A model generated the notes under the pieces. It was not told where the DNA came from. It saw nothing but the letters and a program-made list of their open reading frames with translations, and made no database searches. This document shows, piece by piece, positions 23,701 to 34,672 of a DNA stretch of 64,000 bases; position 1 is the stretch's first letter, and every line of letters begins with the position of its first letter. This DNA is from Arachis hypogaea (lineage: Eukaryota; Streptophyta; Magnoliopsida; Fabales; Fabaceae), in the NCBI RefSeq assembly GCF_003086295.3, contig NC_092053.1, positions 114,647,905 through 114,711,904 of the forward strand. Direction: 5' to 3'. The translations under genes were made by a program, and so were the position numbers.

Positions 23701-23912
23701 GCCACTTATTTCCATCGATGACACTCACTTATATGGTAAATACGGAGGCACGTTACTCATGGCTATTGCTCAAGATGGCAATTCAAACATATTACCTATC
23801 GTATTTGCCGTGGTAGAGGGCGAGACGAAAGAGGCTTGGTTGTTTTTTCTTTCGTATTTGCGGGAGCACGTCACACTACAACCCAGCATCTTAGTGATTT
23901 CAAACAGGCACA
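20720..23912 (+). pseudogene. MULE transposase (MuDR family), broken by a solo LTR, frameshifts and a 3' deletion
   Basis: The first part (from 20720) reads HYDGEIVYDEKGSIIF and NSLTALKNLILHSVG, then after an apparent intron (about 20935-21008) DDEDVRLIRSW, ELGGRGSYADTVDDSP and an acidic linker to 21533. S2 is inserted next. The frame resumes at 23003 with NEFEIGQQFKNKEKVMLAVKRY, a MuDR DNA-binding region. Then come a frame change near 23160 (WEVRRYNGPHTC, GQDHRRLDSKVIAQ) and the catalytic core at 23642-23912 (LISIDDTHLYGKYGG, MAIAQDGNSNILPI, VVEGETKEAW). The first catalytic Asp is present. In the next motif, ISNRH, an Asn sits where relatives have the second Asp. Homology then stops abruptly at about 23912 against the PMD fragment, so the rest of the transposase and its zinc knuckle are deleted. 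Inactive. Confidence 0.85.
21540..23002 (+). mobile_element. solo LTR S2 (FIDEL/Feral-type)
   Basis: Starts TGATGAGCGGATATTTTATA and ends GGATTCGTGCACCA. Perfect target duplication GCTCC (21535-21539 and 23003-23007). Removing it restores the transposase frame between the acidic linker and NEFEIGQQF. About 1.46 kb. The family landmarks GGTATTTTCTGGCTG-like, CAAGTGGGCCCCAG and the U5 block (22910-22975) are all present. Confidence 0.93.
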
Positions 23913-24146
23913 AACCAGAAAATGCGGGAACCATTCTCCTTGCAAGAACCTACTATTGTGATGATGCATCTCGTCGATGTTTAGTGCCCTGGTCGGAATA
24001 TGATGTAGGCTACCAAACTGACGCACAACTTGGTTGACCTGATGCCACTCAACGATAGTGAAGCAAAGGAGCAAACATACAACTACAGCAGAGGCTTTAG
24101 CCTCAGATATCTCCGGTGGAACTACACCCTGCAGCTATAGGTCAAC
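23913..24146 (-). pseudogene. C-terminal piece of the MULE-borne plant mobile domain (PMD) protein
   Basis: Read on the minus strand from the AtB insertion edge: VEWHQVNQVVRQFGSLHHIP, then LNIDEMHHHNSRF and GEWFPHF. The VxRQFG..Q/H.IP pattern followed by a W/Y-rich end is typical of the C-terminal part of plant mobile domain (MAIN/MAIL1-like, PF10536) proteins. The upstream half of the gene is at 41189-42350, on the other side of AtB. It abuts the transposase tail-to-tail, so a deletion has fused the two 3' ends. Confidence 0.65.
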
Positions 24147-25434
24147 TGATGCATGAGAATCTTTACTTTATTTTCTGTTTATTTTAAGTTAAAAATTATT
24201 GAGTTTCAGTATATTTCAGTGTTAAACTCCTCTTTGGATGCTACTTTGAGTTATTTTTATGTTTTAATTATTTTAGAAGAAGTTCAGATCAATTTGGCAG
24301 AGTTTTGTGCAAGAAAGAGAAGAATTGAGGCTACCTACTAGGGCGCTAAACGCCAAGCTGACATTTAGCGCCAGCAACTCAGCAATGTTAGAAGTGTTCT
24401 GCCCCCTTTTGGGTGCCAAATGCCCAAGCTGGCATTTATTGCCAGGCAATCCAAATCTACTTTTACTCATGGAGCATATTTAGTTGGATTTAGCTTTCAA
24501 TTATTGATTTATCTTTTAGTTTTGTAATTTTTATTTACAAACAAAATCTTTTAGGTTTAGAATTTATTATTTTATTTTAGTTTGAAATCAAATTAGGTTA
24601 GATATAAAAAAAAAAATCACCCTTAGGGGGATCTTCTCACTTCCGCACTTTCACATTCTCTAAACCCTAGTTTTCTCTCTGAAGCATGAGCCACTAAACC
24701 TCTTCGGTTAAGGTTAGGAGCTCAGTTTATTTCTATAGATTGAGACTATTACTTTTCTATTTTAATTAATGTATTGATTCAATCTCAAGGATTACTTTTG
24801 TTCTTCATTTTATGAATCTGGATAGATCGGAAGAATAACCCTTATTCTATATGCGTTCTTGTGACTCTCGGAAGAGATATCTCGCCTGAACAACAGCTTG
24901 CAAGTAAATTCTTCCTAAATCATTAATTACTTGAAATAATCAGGATATGTGATATATAATCCTCTTAGCTTTAGATAATTAGGGTTTTTGTGGCCATAAA
25001 CTAGAATTGAACTTAACCCTCTAATCAAAATTAAGTGACCAAGACATTGGCAGTTAATTAGGTTAGAGGAGACTAAATCACTAAGACATTAGGGTTTAGT
25101 CACTGACAGTTTTCCATGGAATGAATCTTACATGATTAAAATAGTTAGTAAGAAAACTTAATCCGAAAAAGTAAATATTTCCGATACCTTAACTGCTTTC
25201 TCTCATATATCTCACATCACTCTCCCTGTTTGCATTTTCTATTCTCTAAACTACTATTTAATGCTTTTTGAACCCTCAAAACATCACTTTCTGCTTGCCT
25301 GACTAAGGAATCATTCGACTATTGTTGTTCAGTCCATTAATCCTCATGGGATCGACCCTCACTTACCTGAGATATTACTTGATACGACTCGGTGCACTTG
25401 CCGGTTAGTTTGTAGATCTAGAAATTCTGCATCA
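24147..25434 (+). repeat. 5' LTR of AtB
   Basis: 1288 bp. Contains GGCGCTAAACGCCA palindromes near 24342-24440, an AAACCCTAG-containing R/U5 part, and the conserved U5 block with CCTCACTTACCTGAGA (25357-25372). Ends AAATTCTGCATCA. It matches the 3' LTR throughout with scattered substitutions. Confidence 0.92.
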
Positions 25435-25457
25435 AGTTTTTGGCACCGTTGCCGAGG
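25435..25457 (+). promoter_or_regulatory. primer binding site of AtB (tRNA-Asp type)
   Basis: AGTTTTTGGCACCGTTGCCG follows the LTR directly. TGGC.CCGTTGCCG(G)GG is the Athila-type primer site, complementary to the 3' end of tRNA-Asp. Here G is replaced by A at one position. Confidence 0.8.
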
Positions 25458-25776
25458 ATTGATTGTGATTGACATCTAACCGCTGTCTGATTGCTTAGAT
25501 TACGTGTTTTTAGTTTTTATTTGTTTTTTGTTCTTCAAATTTTTGAAATTTTAGCTTTATTTTATTTAAAAAATTTTTCTTAATTTTTGAGATTAAGTTT
25601 GGTGTCCCCCTTTATAGTTTCATTTTTTCCTGATTAATTTTCTTTTCATTATTTTCGAATTTAGTGTTTTTATTTCATTATTCTTGATTTATTTTCTTCT
25701 TTGTTTATTTTTGAATTTGGTATCTATTTTCTTGTTTAATTTTTGAATTTTTTTTAGTTTAATTGTTCAGAGTATT
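25458..25776 (+). other. leader of AtB
   Basis: T-rich untranslated leader with no gene. It contains one copy of the recurring 12-mer TAAGTTTGGTGT (25594-25605). Confidence 0.6.
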
Positions 25777-26024
25777 TTGTCTTATCTCTTTTACACAGGA
25801 TACCTCACTAGGAATTCTTTGCACTGTGACGTAGAGATTCGAACTTTTTTTTATTTTTTGTCTGTTTATGAGAAGAATAAGGACAAAGAATCCCTTTTTG
25901 ACTTTAACCCTGAGATTGAGAGGACTGCAAGAAGATGCTTACAGCAGGCTAAAGCTTACAGAGCTGCTGAAAGTCTCAGGGATAACTCTCAGAAGGAAGC
26001 TGAAGAGTTCACTATGGAGGCAAC
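25777..26024 (+). pseudogene. N-terminal piece of AtB gag, cut by AtC
   Basis: The frame reads NKDKESLFDFNPEIERTARR, then Gln/Ala- and Glu-rich sequence ending in MEATAA. The FxPEIERT start is shared with the AtD gag (DPEPERTLKRK). No ATG opens this exact frame, so the start codon is lost or lies upstream beyond a frameshift. AtC interrupts it at 26025. Confidence 0.7.
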
Positions 26025-27422
26025 TGCTGCGGTAATTTACAACCACACTTACTAACCAGCAAGTGCACCGGGTCGTACCAAGTAATACCTTACGTGAGTA
26101 AGGATCGATCCCACGAGGATTGATGGATTAAGCAACAATAGTGTTTGATAGGATTAGTTAGACAAACAAAAAGGAGTATTTGAATATTCAATCGTATAGA
26201 AATTAAAATAGTAAAGTAAATAAATTGGGAAGAAAATATGGAGAAAATAGTTAAGGTTTCAGAGTTATCTATTTTCCGGATTGACTTTTCTTATTAACTA
26301 ATTTTAATCATGCAAGATTTAATTCATGGCAAACTATTTGTGACTAGACCCTAATTCCTTAGACCTTCCTAGTCTCCTCTAAAATTTATCAACTGCCAAT
26401 TCCTTGGTCAATTGATTCCAATTAGAGGGTGATGATCAAATTCCAGTTTATATGCCACAAGAATCCTAATTATCCAAAAATAAAGGGATTATATGTCACG
26501 TATCCCGTTAAATACAAACAATTAGAAATTCAGGATAATATGTTTTCAAGCTATTGTTCAAGTAAAGAGCTTTTCCAAGTTTTACAAGAACTCAAATAGA
26601 ACATGGGTCATACTTCCGTTCCACCCAAATTCATAAAATAAAGAACGAAAACAATTATTAAAATATAAATCAAAACATGAATTAAAATAGAAAAACAATA
26701 AAATCAATCCATACAATAGATAGAGCTCCTAACCTTAATAGTGGAGGTTTAGTTGCTCATGGAAAAGAAAAAATAAGGATTGTAAATTGGGATAGAATGC
26801 GATCCTCCCCAGGACCTCTCCAAAGGAAGGAAAGCTTCCTCCTTTTATAACTAATCATAATAAATTTAAAATCTAATATCTAAAACTAAAAATTAAAATA
26901 ATATCTTTTCCTAGAATTAAAATTTGAATTTAAATTTGAATTAATTTAAATAATCAAATCTTCAATGGATGGATGGGGACCACTTGAATTGTCCATGCTG
27001 CAGCTTCTAATCTGTGTTTTCTGGGCTGGAAACTGGGTCAAAATAGCCCAGAAATCGCCCCCAGCGTTTTTCTCATGTGGCGCATGTGACGCGTCCGCGT
27101 CGTCCACGCGTTCACGTCATTTGTGCAGATTCCAGTCCACGCGTTCGCGTCAGACACGCGATCGCGTCATTGCGATCTCCTCCATTTCGCGCGGTCGCGT
27201 GAGCCATGCGTCCGCGTCAGTATCCACTGGTCATCTCCTTGGTTTCTTCTCTTTCTCTGCAGAAACTTCATCAAATCCATCCGAATGCTACCTAAAATAA
27301 ATAAAATTGCACAAAACTCAAAATAGCATCCATAGTGGCTAAAATATAATTAATTCTTAATTAAACTCAACAAATTAGATGCAAATTCACTAGGATAAGA
27401 TAGAAAAGATGCTCACGCATCA
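26025..27422 (-). repeat. 3' LTR of AtC (left copy)
   Basis: 1398 bp. On the plus strand it begins TGCTGCGGTAATTTAC and ends GCTCACGCATCA. It contains the U5 hairpin (CCTTAC 26088-26093, GTAAGG 26098-26103) and a CpG-rich palindromic patch near 27085-27215 (GACGCG, ACGCGATCGCGT). The frames 26965-27300 and 27123-27326 are readings of that patch. Confidence 0.92.
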
Positions 27423-28453
27423 CAACACCAAACTTAAACTGTTGCTTGTCCTCAAGCAACCAAAACTAATATAAGCTTAGGATGTGAATTTGCATGAGAA
27501 TGAGAGTTCGATTAAGCCCATGTCTTCTCTTATAGTGGGGTTTACAACTGCAATCCTGAACAGTTTTGGCATCTCACTTTATCCTTTGAAGTTCAGAATG
27601 ATTGGCATCTATAGGAACTCAAAATTCAGATAGTGTTATTGATTCTCCTAGTTCAGTATGTTGATTCTTGAACACAGCTTCTTTATGAGTCTTGGCCATG
27701 ACCCTAAGCATTTTGTTTTCCAGTATTACCATCGGATACATAAATGCCACAGACACATAACTGGGTGAAACTTTTCAGATTGTGACTCAGCTTTGCTGGA
27801 GTCCCCAGTTAGAGGTGCCCAAAGTTCTTAAGCACACTTTTTTTACTTTGGATCATGAATTTAACTGCTCAGTCTCAAGCTTTTTACTTGACACCTTCAC
27901 GCCACAAGTACATGGTTAGGACAGCTTGATTTAGCCGCTTAGGCCAGGATTTTATTCCTTAGGGCCCTCCTATCCATTAATGCTCAAAGCCTTGGATCCT
28001 TTTTACCCTTGCCTTTTAGTTTAAAGGGTTATTGGCTTTTTCTGCTTGCTTTTTATTTTATTTTATTTTATTTTATTTTATTTTATTTTTTTCTTTTTTT
28101 TCGCAAGCTTTGTGTTTTTCACTGCTTTTTCTTGCTTCAAGAATCAATTTTATGATTTTTCAGATTATCAATAACATTTCTCTTTTTCATCATTCTTTCA
28201 AGAGCCAATAATTTTTAACATTCATAAACTTCACTATCAAAAATATGCACTATTCAAGCATGCATTCAGAGTCACAGAAAATACCACCACATTTAAGTAA
28301 ATAAGACTACTCTAAAAATTAAACTCAAATTCTCATGCACTACATCACTTCTTTTTCTTTTCTTTTTAGGTTCAAGTTCAGTGAGTGGTACATGAAATAT
28401 CTTTTCAGCATTAAAGTAATTAAAAGAAAACTAAACTAGTCCTAGGATTCTAA
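27423..28453 (-). other. 3' untranslated region of AtC
   Basis: No ORF. Read on the minus strand it is homologous to AtD 61700-62330 and, more weakly, to AtB 39330-39896: GGATCC(A)AAGGCTTTGAGCAT, GGATAGGAGGGCC, AAACCAAGCTGTCC. It contains a (TTTTA)n run near 28051-28090 and a copy of TAAGTTTGGTGT on the minus strand (27425-27436), three bases from the LTR. Confidence 0.75.
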
Positions 28454-28624
28454 CTAATAAAGGATCATGCAACAAACAAAGAAAAATAGCAGAAAATCGG
28501 AACATAACATAGACAAAGAGGGGAGGAATAAAAAAAATGAAAGGAACTCAACCACCTTAGTTATCCTAGCATTCTTCAGGTTGTGCTCCTCAGTGAAGAT
28601 GATTCGCCTCCCTTTTGGTGCCAT
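28454..28624 (-). pseudogene. start of ORF2 of AtC, early stop
   Basis: On the minus strand an ATG at 28624 opens MAPKGRRIIFTEEHNLKNAR and continues 57 codons into hydrophobic sequence. The MAPK start matches AtD ORF2 (MAPKARETSRKRKGK) and AtB ORF2 (MVPKTGKSSSRKRKEK), and all three start 34-39 bases after TAAGTTTGGTGT. The rest of ORF2 is not recognisable, so this copy is truncated. Confidence 0.55.
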
Positions 28625-28795
28625 AGGAATAAACAAAAAACCCTTAAGCGAAGCGTCAACACCAAACTTAAAGGTTTGCTTGTCCTCAAGCAAATAAGAA
28701 CTGAAAATAGAAGAGACAAATGTTAAAATGAAATAAAAAAATAAAAGGATAAGAGAATAAGAGAGAATTAGGATTGGGAGAGAGAGAAGAAAACT

Positions 28796-29221
28796 GGGCG
28801 GCGCAAGCGACGCGTTCGCATCAATGACGCGATCGCGTGCGTCGCGCATTCTTCATAATGACGCATTAGCGTTAGGCACGCGATCGCGTGGATGGCCATA
28901 TGTGTAACTGACGCGAACGCGTCAATCACGCGTCCGCGTGACCAAATTTGTGCGTTTAGCACACTTCTTGCCCCAAGCTGGCACAACTCTCTGCCCAAAA
29001 TGCTTTGTTACGTCGAATTTGCAGGTCACGCGATCGCGTCGGTGACGCGAACGCGTGAATGACAAAAATCACAAACGACGCGAACGCGTGGGCCACGCGT
29101 CCGCGTGGACTTGTTTGTGCGAAAAACTTCATTCTGGCGCCACTCCCGTGCAACTCTCTGTAACTTTTTATTTTTCTTGCACCTCTAGATGACGCGTACG
29201 CGTGAGCGACGCTTTCGCGTC
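28796..29221. repeat. CpG-rich palindromic array in AtC
   Basis: Repeated words of the kind GACGCGAACGCGTG, CACGCGATCGCGTG, GACGCGTACGCGTG and CACGCGTCCGCGTG, at least a dozen in 430 bases, spaced by ordinary AT-rich sequence. Each word is a near-perfect palindrome. The same vocabulary recurs in the AtC LTRs and in S3 (37073-37137), and in looser form in the CV LTR. Confidence 0.85.
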
Positions 29222-29395
29222 GGGTGTTTTTTTTTATATTTTTTTTAGCTTTTTTTTTTTAGCTTGAGGTGTTTGGTTCCTGTGATAAAATAGCTGCATG
29301 ATCAGAAAATTAGTAAGAACTTAATAAAAATTAACTAAGTAAGAAAACTACTATTACGAAAAACAACTAAGAATGAAAAAGAACGATCATACTAC

Positions 29396-29426
29396 GGTGG
29401 GTTGTCTCCCACCAAGCACTTTTAGT
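29396..29426 (-). other. post-gag hairpin of AtC
   Basis: Minus strand AAAAGTGCTT, then stem GGTGGG, loop AGACAA, stem CCCACC (29413 down to 29396). It lies 115 bases after the gag-like stop. It is homologous in position and sequence to AtB 35039-35067 and AtD 60243-60271, with both stem arms changed together. Confidence 0.7.
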
Positions 29427-29540
29427 TAAAGTCCTTAAGTTGGACATGTTGTGAGCTTTCTTGTCATGGTGGCTTGTGCTTGTACTGATCCAGGAATCTC
29501 CACCATTGTTTGTAATTCCAATGTCTACCGGGATCCCAAA

Positions 29541-30686
29541 CTAGGCGCATAAAGCCTTTGAGCAAGTTGAAGCAAGTGACAAGGCCCAAGAGTGTTGATT
29601 GTGGGAATGAATTTCAGGGTCCCAAACCTTGCTTTTACACCCGTCTTCTTGTGGATCACCATTGTTTCCACCGGGTGGCAAGCGATTTGAATTCTCACAG
29701 AGACATCCAAACAACCTTCTAGACCCATTCAGATTAGCTCTACACCAATTCTTGCACTTCAATTCGGAGCATGCAACCATATTGAACCTTGCTTGACAAC
29801 TCTTACCACTAACCATCTTCCTCTTACTCTTAATGCCACAAAGAGCTCTAAGTTGACCATCCATCTCCAGTAGCCCATATTCAAGTGGGAAAGTAAGGAT
29901 TAAGGATAGGAATTTTACCCACTTGAATGTTGTATTGGATGGTGATGGCTTTGGAAGAGGTCTTGCAAGCTCTACTCCCTTGTGTTCTACTTTGAATTCT
30001 ACCACCTCCTTGCAAGCTTCCTCAATTTCAACCTCTTCTTCTTGGTAGCTTTCTTTTAATTCAATCTCTTCTTCATTGCTTACCAAGGGCATGGGAGGTT
30101 GTGTATCTTCCTCCTTTGTGGGTGCATCTTCCTCCTTTGTTTTTGCATCTTCCTCTTCTTCCATGTGTGAGGATGGAAAGTTTTCTAATGCACTAGAGTA
30201 TAAACTCCTTTGATTGGTTTCCTCACTTTCTTCCATAGGATCTTGCATTGTATCTTTTGGGAAGGAATTTGCTTGTTCCTCTTCCTGGTACTTGATAATC
30301 GACTGCATATGCTTCTCTATATTTTTGACACTTGTCTTTATATCATGTAAGCATTCTTTCATGAGAAGCTCAAGATCTGATGGTATTTGAGATGAATAAG
30401 AAGGAGGTGATGGTTCTTGATAAGTGTAAAAAGAGGATGGTTCTTGGTATGGATAGGGAGATAGTGGCTCTTGATATGGGTAGAAAGATGATGGTTCATG
30501 ATACGGATAGAGAGGTGGTGGTTCTTGATATGAATATGGAGGTGGTGGCTCTTGATAGTTGGAACATGGAGCACTGAGATTTCTTTGGTTTTGACCTTGC
30601 CAACCAAAATTTGGGTAGTTTCCCCATTCATAAGGATATGAATCACTACTCGGGTGTGAGTAGTAACCCATATGATCTCTCTCCAT
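29541..30686 (-). CDS. gag-like protein of AtC, 381 aa
   Basis: ATG at 30686 (MERDHMGYYSHPSSDSYPYE), open to 29541. Residues 10-40 (YPYEWGNYPNFGWQGQNQ) resemble the W(R/G)NHPNF.W motif in the C-terminal third of the AtB and AtD gags. It then has six or more tandem repeats of YPYQEPSS..-type units (residues about 48-100), a helical segment (LELLMKECLHDIKTSVKNIE) and a long Glu-rich region (about 150-225). The last 130 residues, rich in Cys, show no domain I recognise and may be a shifted frame. It lacks the N-terminal gag core and the protease seen in AtD. Function is inferred only from position and the short motif; it may be a structural relic. The frame is intact. Confidence 0.6.
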   Translation of the reverse strand: MERDHMGYYSHPSSDSYPYEWGNYPNFGWQGQNQRNLSAPCSNYQEPPPPYSYQEPPPLYPYHEPSSFYPYQEPLSPYPYQEPSSFYTYQEPSPPSYSSQIPSDLELLMKECLHDIKTSVKNIEKHMQSIIKYQEEEQANSFPKDTMQDPMEESEETNQRSLYSSALENFPSSHMEEEEDAKTKEEDAPTKEEDTQPPMPLVSNEEEIELKESYQEEEVEIEEACKEVVEFKVEHKGVELARPLPKPSPSNTTFKWVKFLSLILTFPLEYGLLEMDGQLRALCGIKSKRKMVSGKSCQARFNMVACSELKCKNWCRANLNGSRRLFGCLCENSNRLPPGGNNGDPQEDGCKSKVWDPEIHSHNQHSWALSLASTCSKALCA

Positions 30687-31292
30687 TATTTTTCCTTAGC
30701 ACAACACACCAAAAAGAATTAAACGCACCATGTGGTAAACAGGAAAGTAAAGAAAAAAAAAGAACAAAATTCTAAAAATTAAAATAAGAAGAATCAAAAT
30801 AAAATTAACTAGGAGACACCAAACTTAATTTCAGAAATTAAAAAAAATATTAGCATTAAATTATTATTAAATAATTTTTTTTGAAAATTAAAGATAAAAA
30901 TAAAACAAAACTAATAAAAAAAATTAATAGAAGGAAAAAAACAAAAATAAAAATAAAATGAAAATAAAAAAAGGATAAAATAAAAATAAAATTAAAAACG
31001 GACAAAACAAAAAAAACAAAACAAAAAAATAAATAAAAAAATAAAAATAGAACGAAACAGTAAGGGAGCAAACGGAAAAAAAACAAGGAAAATTAAATTT
31101 ATTTATTTATTTATTTATTTTTTTAATAATAAAAGAAAAAAAATTAAAGAGAACGAAACAGGGGGATTGCTAACGCGAAACAAAGGAATTTTTTTTTTCG
31201 AAAAATAATAAAACAGTTTTTTTTTAATAAAATTAAAATTAAAACGCCTAATCTAAACAATCAAACAACTAATAGTTGTTAATCACAGTCAA
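30687..31292 (-). other. leader of AtC
   Basis: Strongly A-rich on plus, T-rich in sense. No gene; the 30856-31086 minus frame is a translation of poly-T. One TAAGTTTGGTGT in sense at 30816-30827. Confidence 0.65.
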
Positions 31293-31316
31293 TCCCTGGT
31301 AATGGCGCCAAAAACT
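31293..31316 (-). promoter_or_regulatory. primer binding site of AtC (tRNA-Asp type)
   Basis: Minus strand AGTTTTTGGCGCCATTACCA then GGGATT, directly after the LTR end. Same class as AtB and AtD. Confidence 0.8.
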
Positions 31317-32690
31317 TAGTGCGGTAATTTACAACCACACTTACTAACCGGCAAGTGCACCGGGTCGTACCAAGTAATACCTTACGTGAGTAAGGGTCGA
31401 TCCCACGAGAATTGATGGATTAAGCAACAATAGTGTTTGATAGGATTAGTTAGACAAACAGAAAGGAGTATTTGAATATTCAATCGTATAGAAATTAAAA
31501 TAGTAAAGTAAATAAATTGGGAAGAAAATATGGAGAAAATAGTTAAGGTTTCAGAGTTATCTATTTTCCGGATTGACTTTTCTTATTAACTAATTTTATT
31601 CATGCAAGATTTAATTCATGGTAAACTATTTGTGACTAAACCCTAATTCCTTAGACCTTCCTAGTCTCCTCTAAAATTTATCAACTGCCAATTCCTTGGT
31701 CAATTGATTCCAATTAGAGGGTGATGATCAAATTCCAGTTTATATGCCACAAGAATCCTAATTATCCAAAAATAAAGGGATTATATGTCACGTATCCCGT
31801 TAAATACAAACAATTAGAAATTCAGGATAATATGTTTTCAAGCTATTGTTCAAGTAAAGAGCTTTTCCAAGTTTTACAAGAACTCAAATAGAACATGGGT
31901 CATACTTCCGTTCCACCCAAATTCATAAAATAAAGAACGAAAACAATTATTAAAATATAAATCAAAACATGAATTAAAATAGAAAAACAATAAAATCAAT
32001 CCATACAATAGATAGAGCTCCTAACTTTAACAGTGGAGGTTTAGTTGCTCATGGAAAAGAGAAAAAAAGGATTGTAAATTGGAATAGAATGGGATCCTCC
32101 CTAGGACCTCTCCAAAGGAAGGAAAGCTTCCTCCTTTTATAACTAATCATAATAAATTTAAAATCTAATATCTAAAACTAAAAATTAAAATAATATCTTT
32201 TCCTAGAATTAAAATTTGAATTTAAATTTGAATTAATTTAAATAATCAAATCTTCAATGGATGGATGGGGACCACTTGAATTGTCCATGCTGCAGCTTCT
32301 AATCTGTGTTTTCTGGGCTGAAAATTAGGTCAAAATAGCCCAGAAATCGCCCCCAGCGTTTTTCTGCACGTGGCGCATGTGACGCGTCCGCGTCGTCCAC
32401 GTGTTCACGTCATTTGTGCAGATTCCAATCCACGCATCCGCGTTAGGCACGCGATCGCGTCATTGCGATCTCCTCCATTCCGCGTCGGTATTCGCTGGTC
32501 ATCTCCTTGGGTTCTTCTCTTTCTCTGTAGAAACTTCATCAAATCCATCCGAATGCTACCTAAAATAAATAAAATTGCACAAAACTCAAATAAGCATCCA
32601 TAGTGGCTAAAATATAATTAATTCTTAATTAAACTCAATAAATTAGATGCAAATTCACTAGGAAAAGATAGGAAAGATGCTCACACATCA
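31317..32690 (-). repeat. 5' LTR of AtC (right copy)
   Basis: 1374 bp, pairs with 26025-27422. It carries the U5 hairpin (31380-31395) and a shorter CpG patch near 32380-32485. Its inner end reads TAG where the other LTR has TGC, so the terminal dinucleotide is decayed here. Confidence 0.92.
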
Positions 32691-32695
32691 GCAAC

Positions 32696-34672
32696 ATCAA
32701 CAACAATGCGATCAATGCTAATGTTATTAATCAGAATGTAAATGGGCAACCTAGGAGAACTCTTGGCTCTTATACTGCTCCTAGCCCAGATTTCTATGGG
32801 AATAGCATTGTTGTACCTCCTGTTGCTGCAAACAACTTTGAGCTGAAGCCTCAGTTGATATCTCTAGTGTAGGTAAACTGCCAGTTTTACGAGCTCCCAC
32901 AAGAAGATCCCAATCTATTTATTTCTAATTTCCTGCAGATTTGTGATATTATGAAGACCAATGTAGTAAATCCTGATGTCCACAAGCTATTTCTCTTCCC
33001 GTTTCCTGTGAGGGATAGAGCAAAGAAGTGTCCGGCAGAGAGAGGAAATCTCTCTATGAAGGCTGGGAAAGGTACAACCAGATGCTCAAGAAGTGTCCTC
33101 CTGATATATTTTCAGACTGGATTTAAGTGCAGATATTCTATGATGGAGTCTCTGAGACGGGAAGGATGTCTCTAGATAATTCTGCAAGAGGGTCACTCCA
33201 CATGAAGAAGACCCCTAATGAGGCCAAGGAGCTAATTGAGATGGTTGTTAACAACCAATACTTATATTCTTCTGAGAGGACCTCTATGAAAAAGGGAGTC
33301 ATTGAGCTAGACACATTGGATACTATTCTTACCCAGAATAAATCTATGTCTCAGCAAATTAGTGCCATTACACAACACTTGAGTGGAATGTAGGTTTTGG
33401 CTGTCAGTACTCAGGACACCTACTATGACATGAGTGGTGGCTTCCCTCAAGGTGAGACTTATCACTATGGCCAGTATACTCCTGAGCAGGTTAATTTCAT
33501 GGGGATCTCCTCCAGAAATCCCAATAATGATCCCTATGCTAAGACATTTAATCAGAGATGGAGGAATCATCCCAATTTTAGGTGTAGAGACAAATCTCAG
33601 AGGCAACCAAGCTTCAATAATTCTCAGGGCAGTTTCAATCAGAATAATTTCAATAACCACCAATTTCAAGCCTCTCAGCCACAGCAGGCATCCACTCAGT
33701 CTCAGAGTACTCCTGATTTAGCCTCTATAGTTGTTGAACTCTCCAAGAGCACTCACAGTTTTATGCAGGAGACCAGAGCTTCACTTCGAAACTTGGAGGT
33801 ACAAGTGGGTCAGTTGAGTAAGCAACTACCGGAGAGACTTCCTAACACTCTTCCTGGTGACACAATGCCTAATCCAAGAGATGAGTGCAAGGCCATTACA
33901 GTGGTAAGTGAGCCAGTGGCAAAAGAGGAAGTACAAGTTGTTAAGGAGTCAGAGAAACCAGAAAAGATTGAGGGTACCAAGGTACATGCCCAGAAGCTCC
34001 AAAAGGAGACCAAGGACGAGCAGTTCTCACAGTTCTTAGAAGTCTTTAGAATATTGCAAATCAATATTCCTTTTGCTGAGGTTCTGGAGCAGATGCCTCC
34101 ATATATTAAGTTCATGAAGAGCTTCCTCTCTAAGAAGAAGACTTTAAAGGGGGATGAGACAGTGGTCCTGACCAAGAAATGCAGTGCAATAATTTAGAGC
34201 AAGTTGCCAAGGAAGATGCCAAATCCTGGGAGCTTTCAGATCCCCTATACTATTGGGAACATCACTTTTGACAAAGCCCTATGTGATCTTGGTACAAGCA
34301 TTAATTTGATGTCCTTGTCTGTGATGAAGAAGCTACAATTCCAAGAGGCATAGCCAACAAGGGTAGCATTACAGAGGGTAGACAAATCTCTGAAACTGGC
34401 ACATGGTGTAGTGGAGAATGTCTTGATCAAGGTTGGAGAATTTTTCCTCCCTACAAACTTTGTAGTCCTTGACATAGGGGAGGAATAAAATGACTCCATC
34501 ATCCTGGGAAGATCATTCCTAGCCACTGGAAGAGCTCTGATTGATGTGGAAAAAGGAGAATTTGTTCTGAGGATGCATGAAGACTACTTGGTATTCAAGG
34601 TTTTTAGACCTTTACATCTCTCTAATGAAGGAGGCACTTGCATGAAGAGTGAACTTACCAACCCAAGTCTAT
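32696..34672 (+). pseudogene. gag-protease of AtB, remainder, with many stops
   Basis: Resumes after AtC: AANNFELKPQLISLV, a stop, ICDIMKTNVVNPDVHKLF, a deletion of the central gag, then IFYDGVSETGRMSLDNSA, KKTPNEAKELIEMVVNNQY, a TAG at 33391, GETYHYGQYTPEQVNFMG, WRNHPNF, NLEVQVGQLSKQLPERLP. After a TAG at 34195 comes an aspartic protease region (KALCDLGTSINLMSLSV, then SIILGRSFLATGRALIDVEKG) with two further stops, ending at about 34672. Gag would form the particle and the DLG Asp would be the protease catalytic residue. It is homologous along its whole length to AtD 57878-60205. Dead. Confidence 0.88.

Larger units (their letters stand above)
26025..32690 (-). mobile_element. Athila-like LTR element AtC, minus orientation, nested in AtB gag
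   Basis: The LTRs are 26025-27422 and 31317-32690. The target duplication GCAAC is perfect (26020-26024, 32691-32695). The primer site on the minus strand (TTTTTGGCGCCATTACCAGG) lies beside the right LTR, so the element runs right to left. The interior (about 3.9 kb) holds a gag-like ORF and a short ORF2 start, but no pol. LTR identity is about 97-98% by eye plus a roughly 25-bp length difference, so it is younger than AtB and older than AtD. Confidence 0.92.

Noticed and set aside
24147..25434. Identifying AtB as a MULE-internal gene region
   Set aside because: Direct copy at 39897-41188, TG...CA ends, primer site and near-perfect duplication show it is an LTR.
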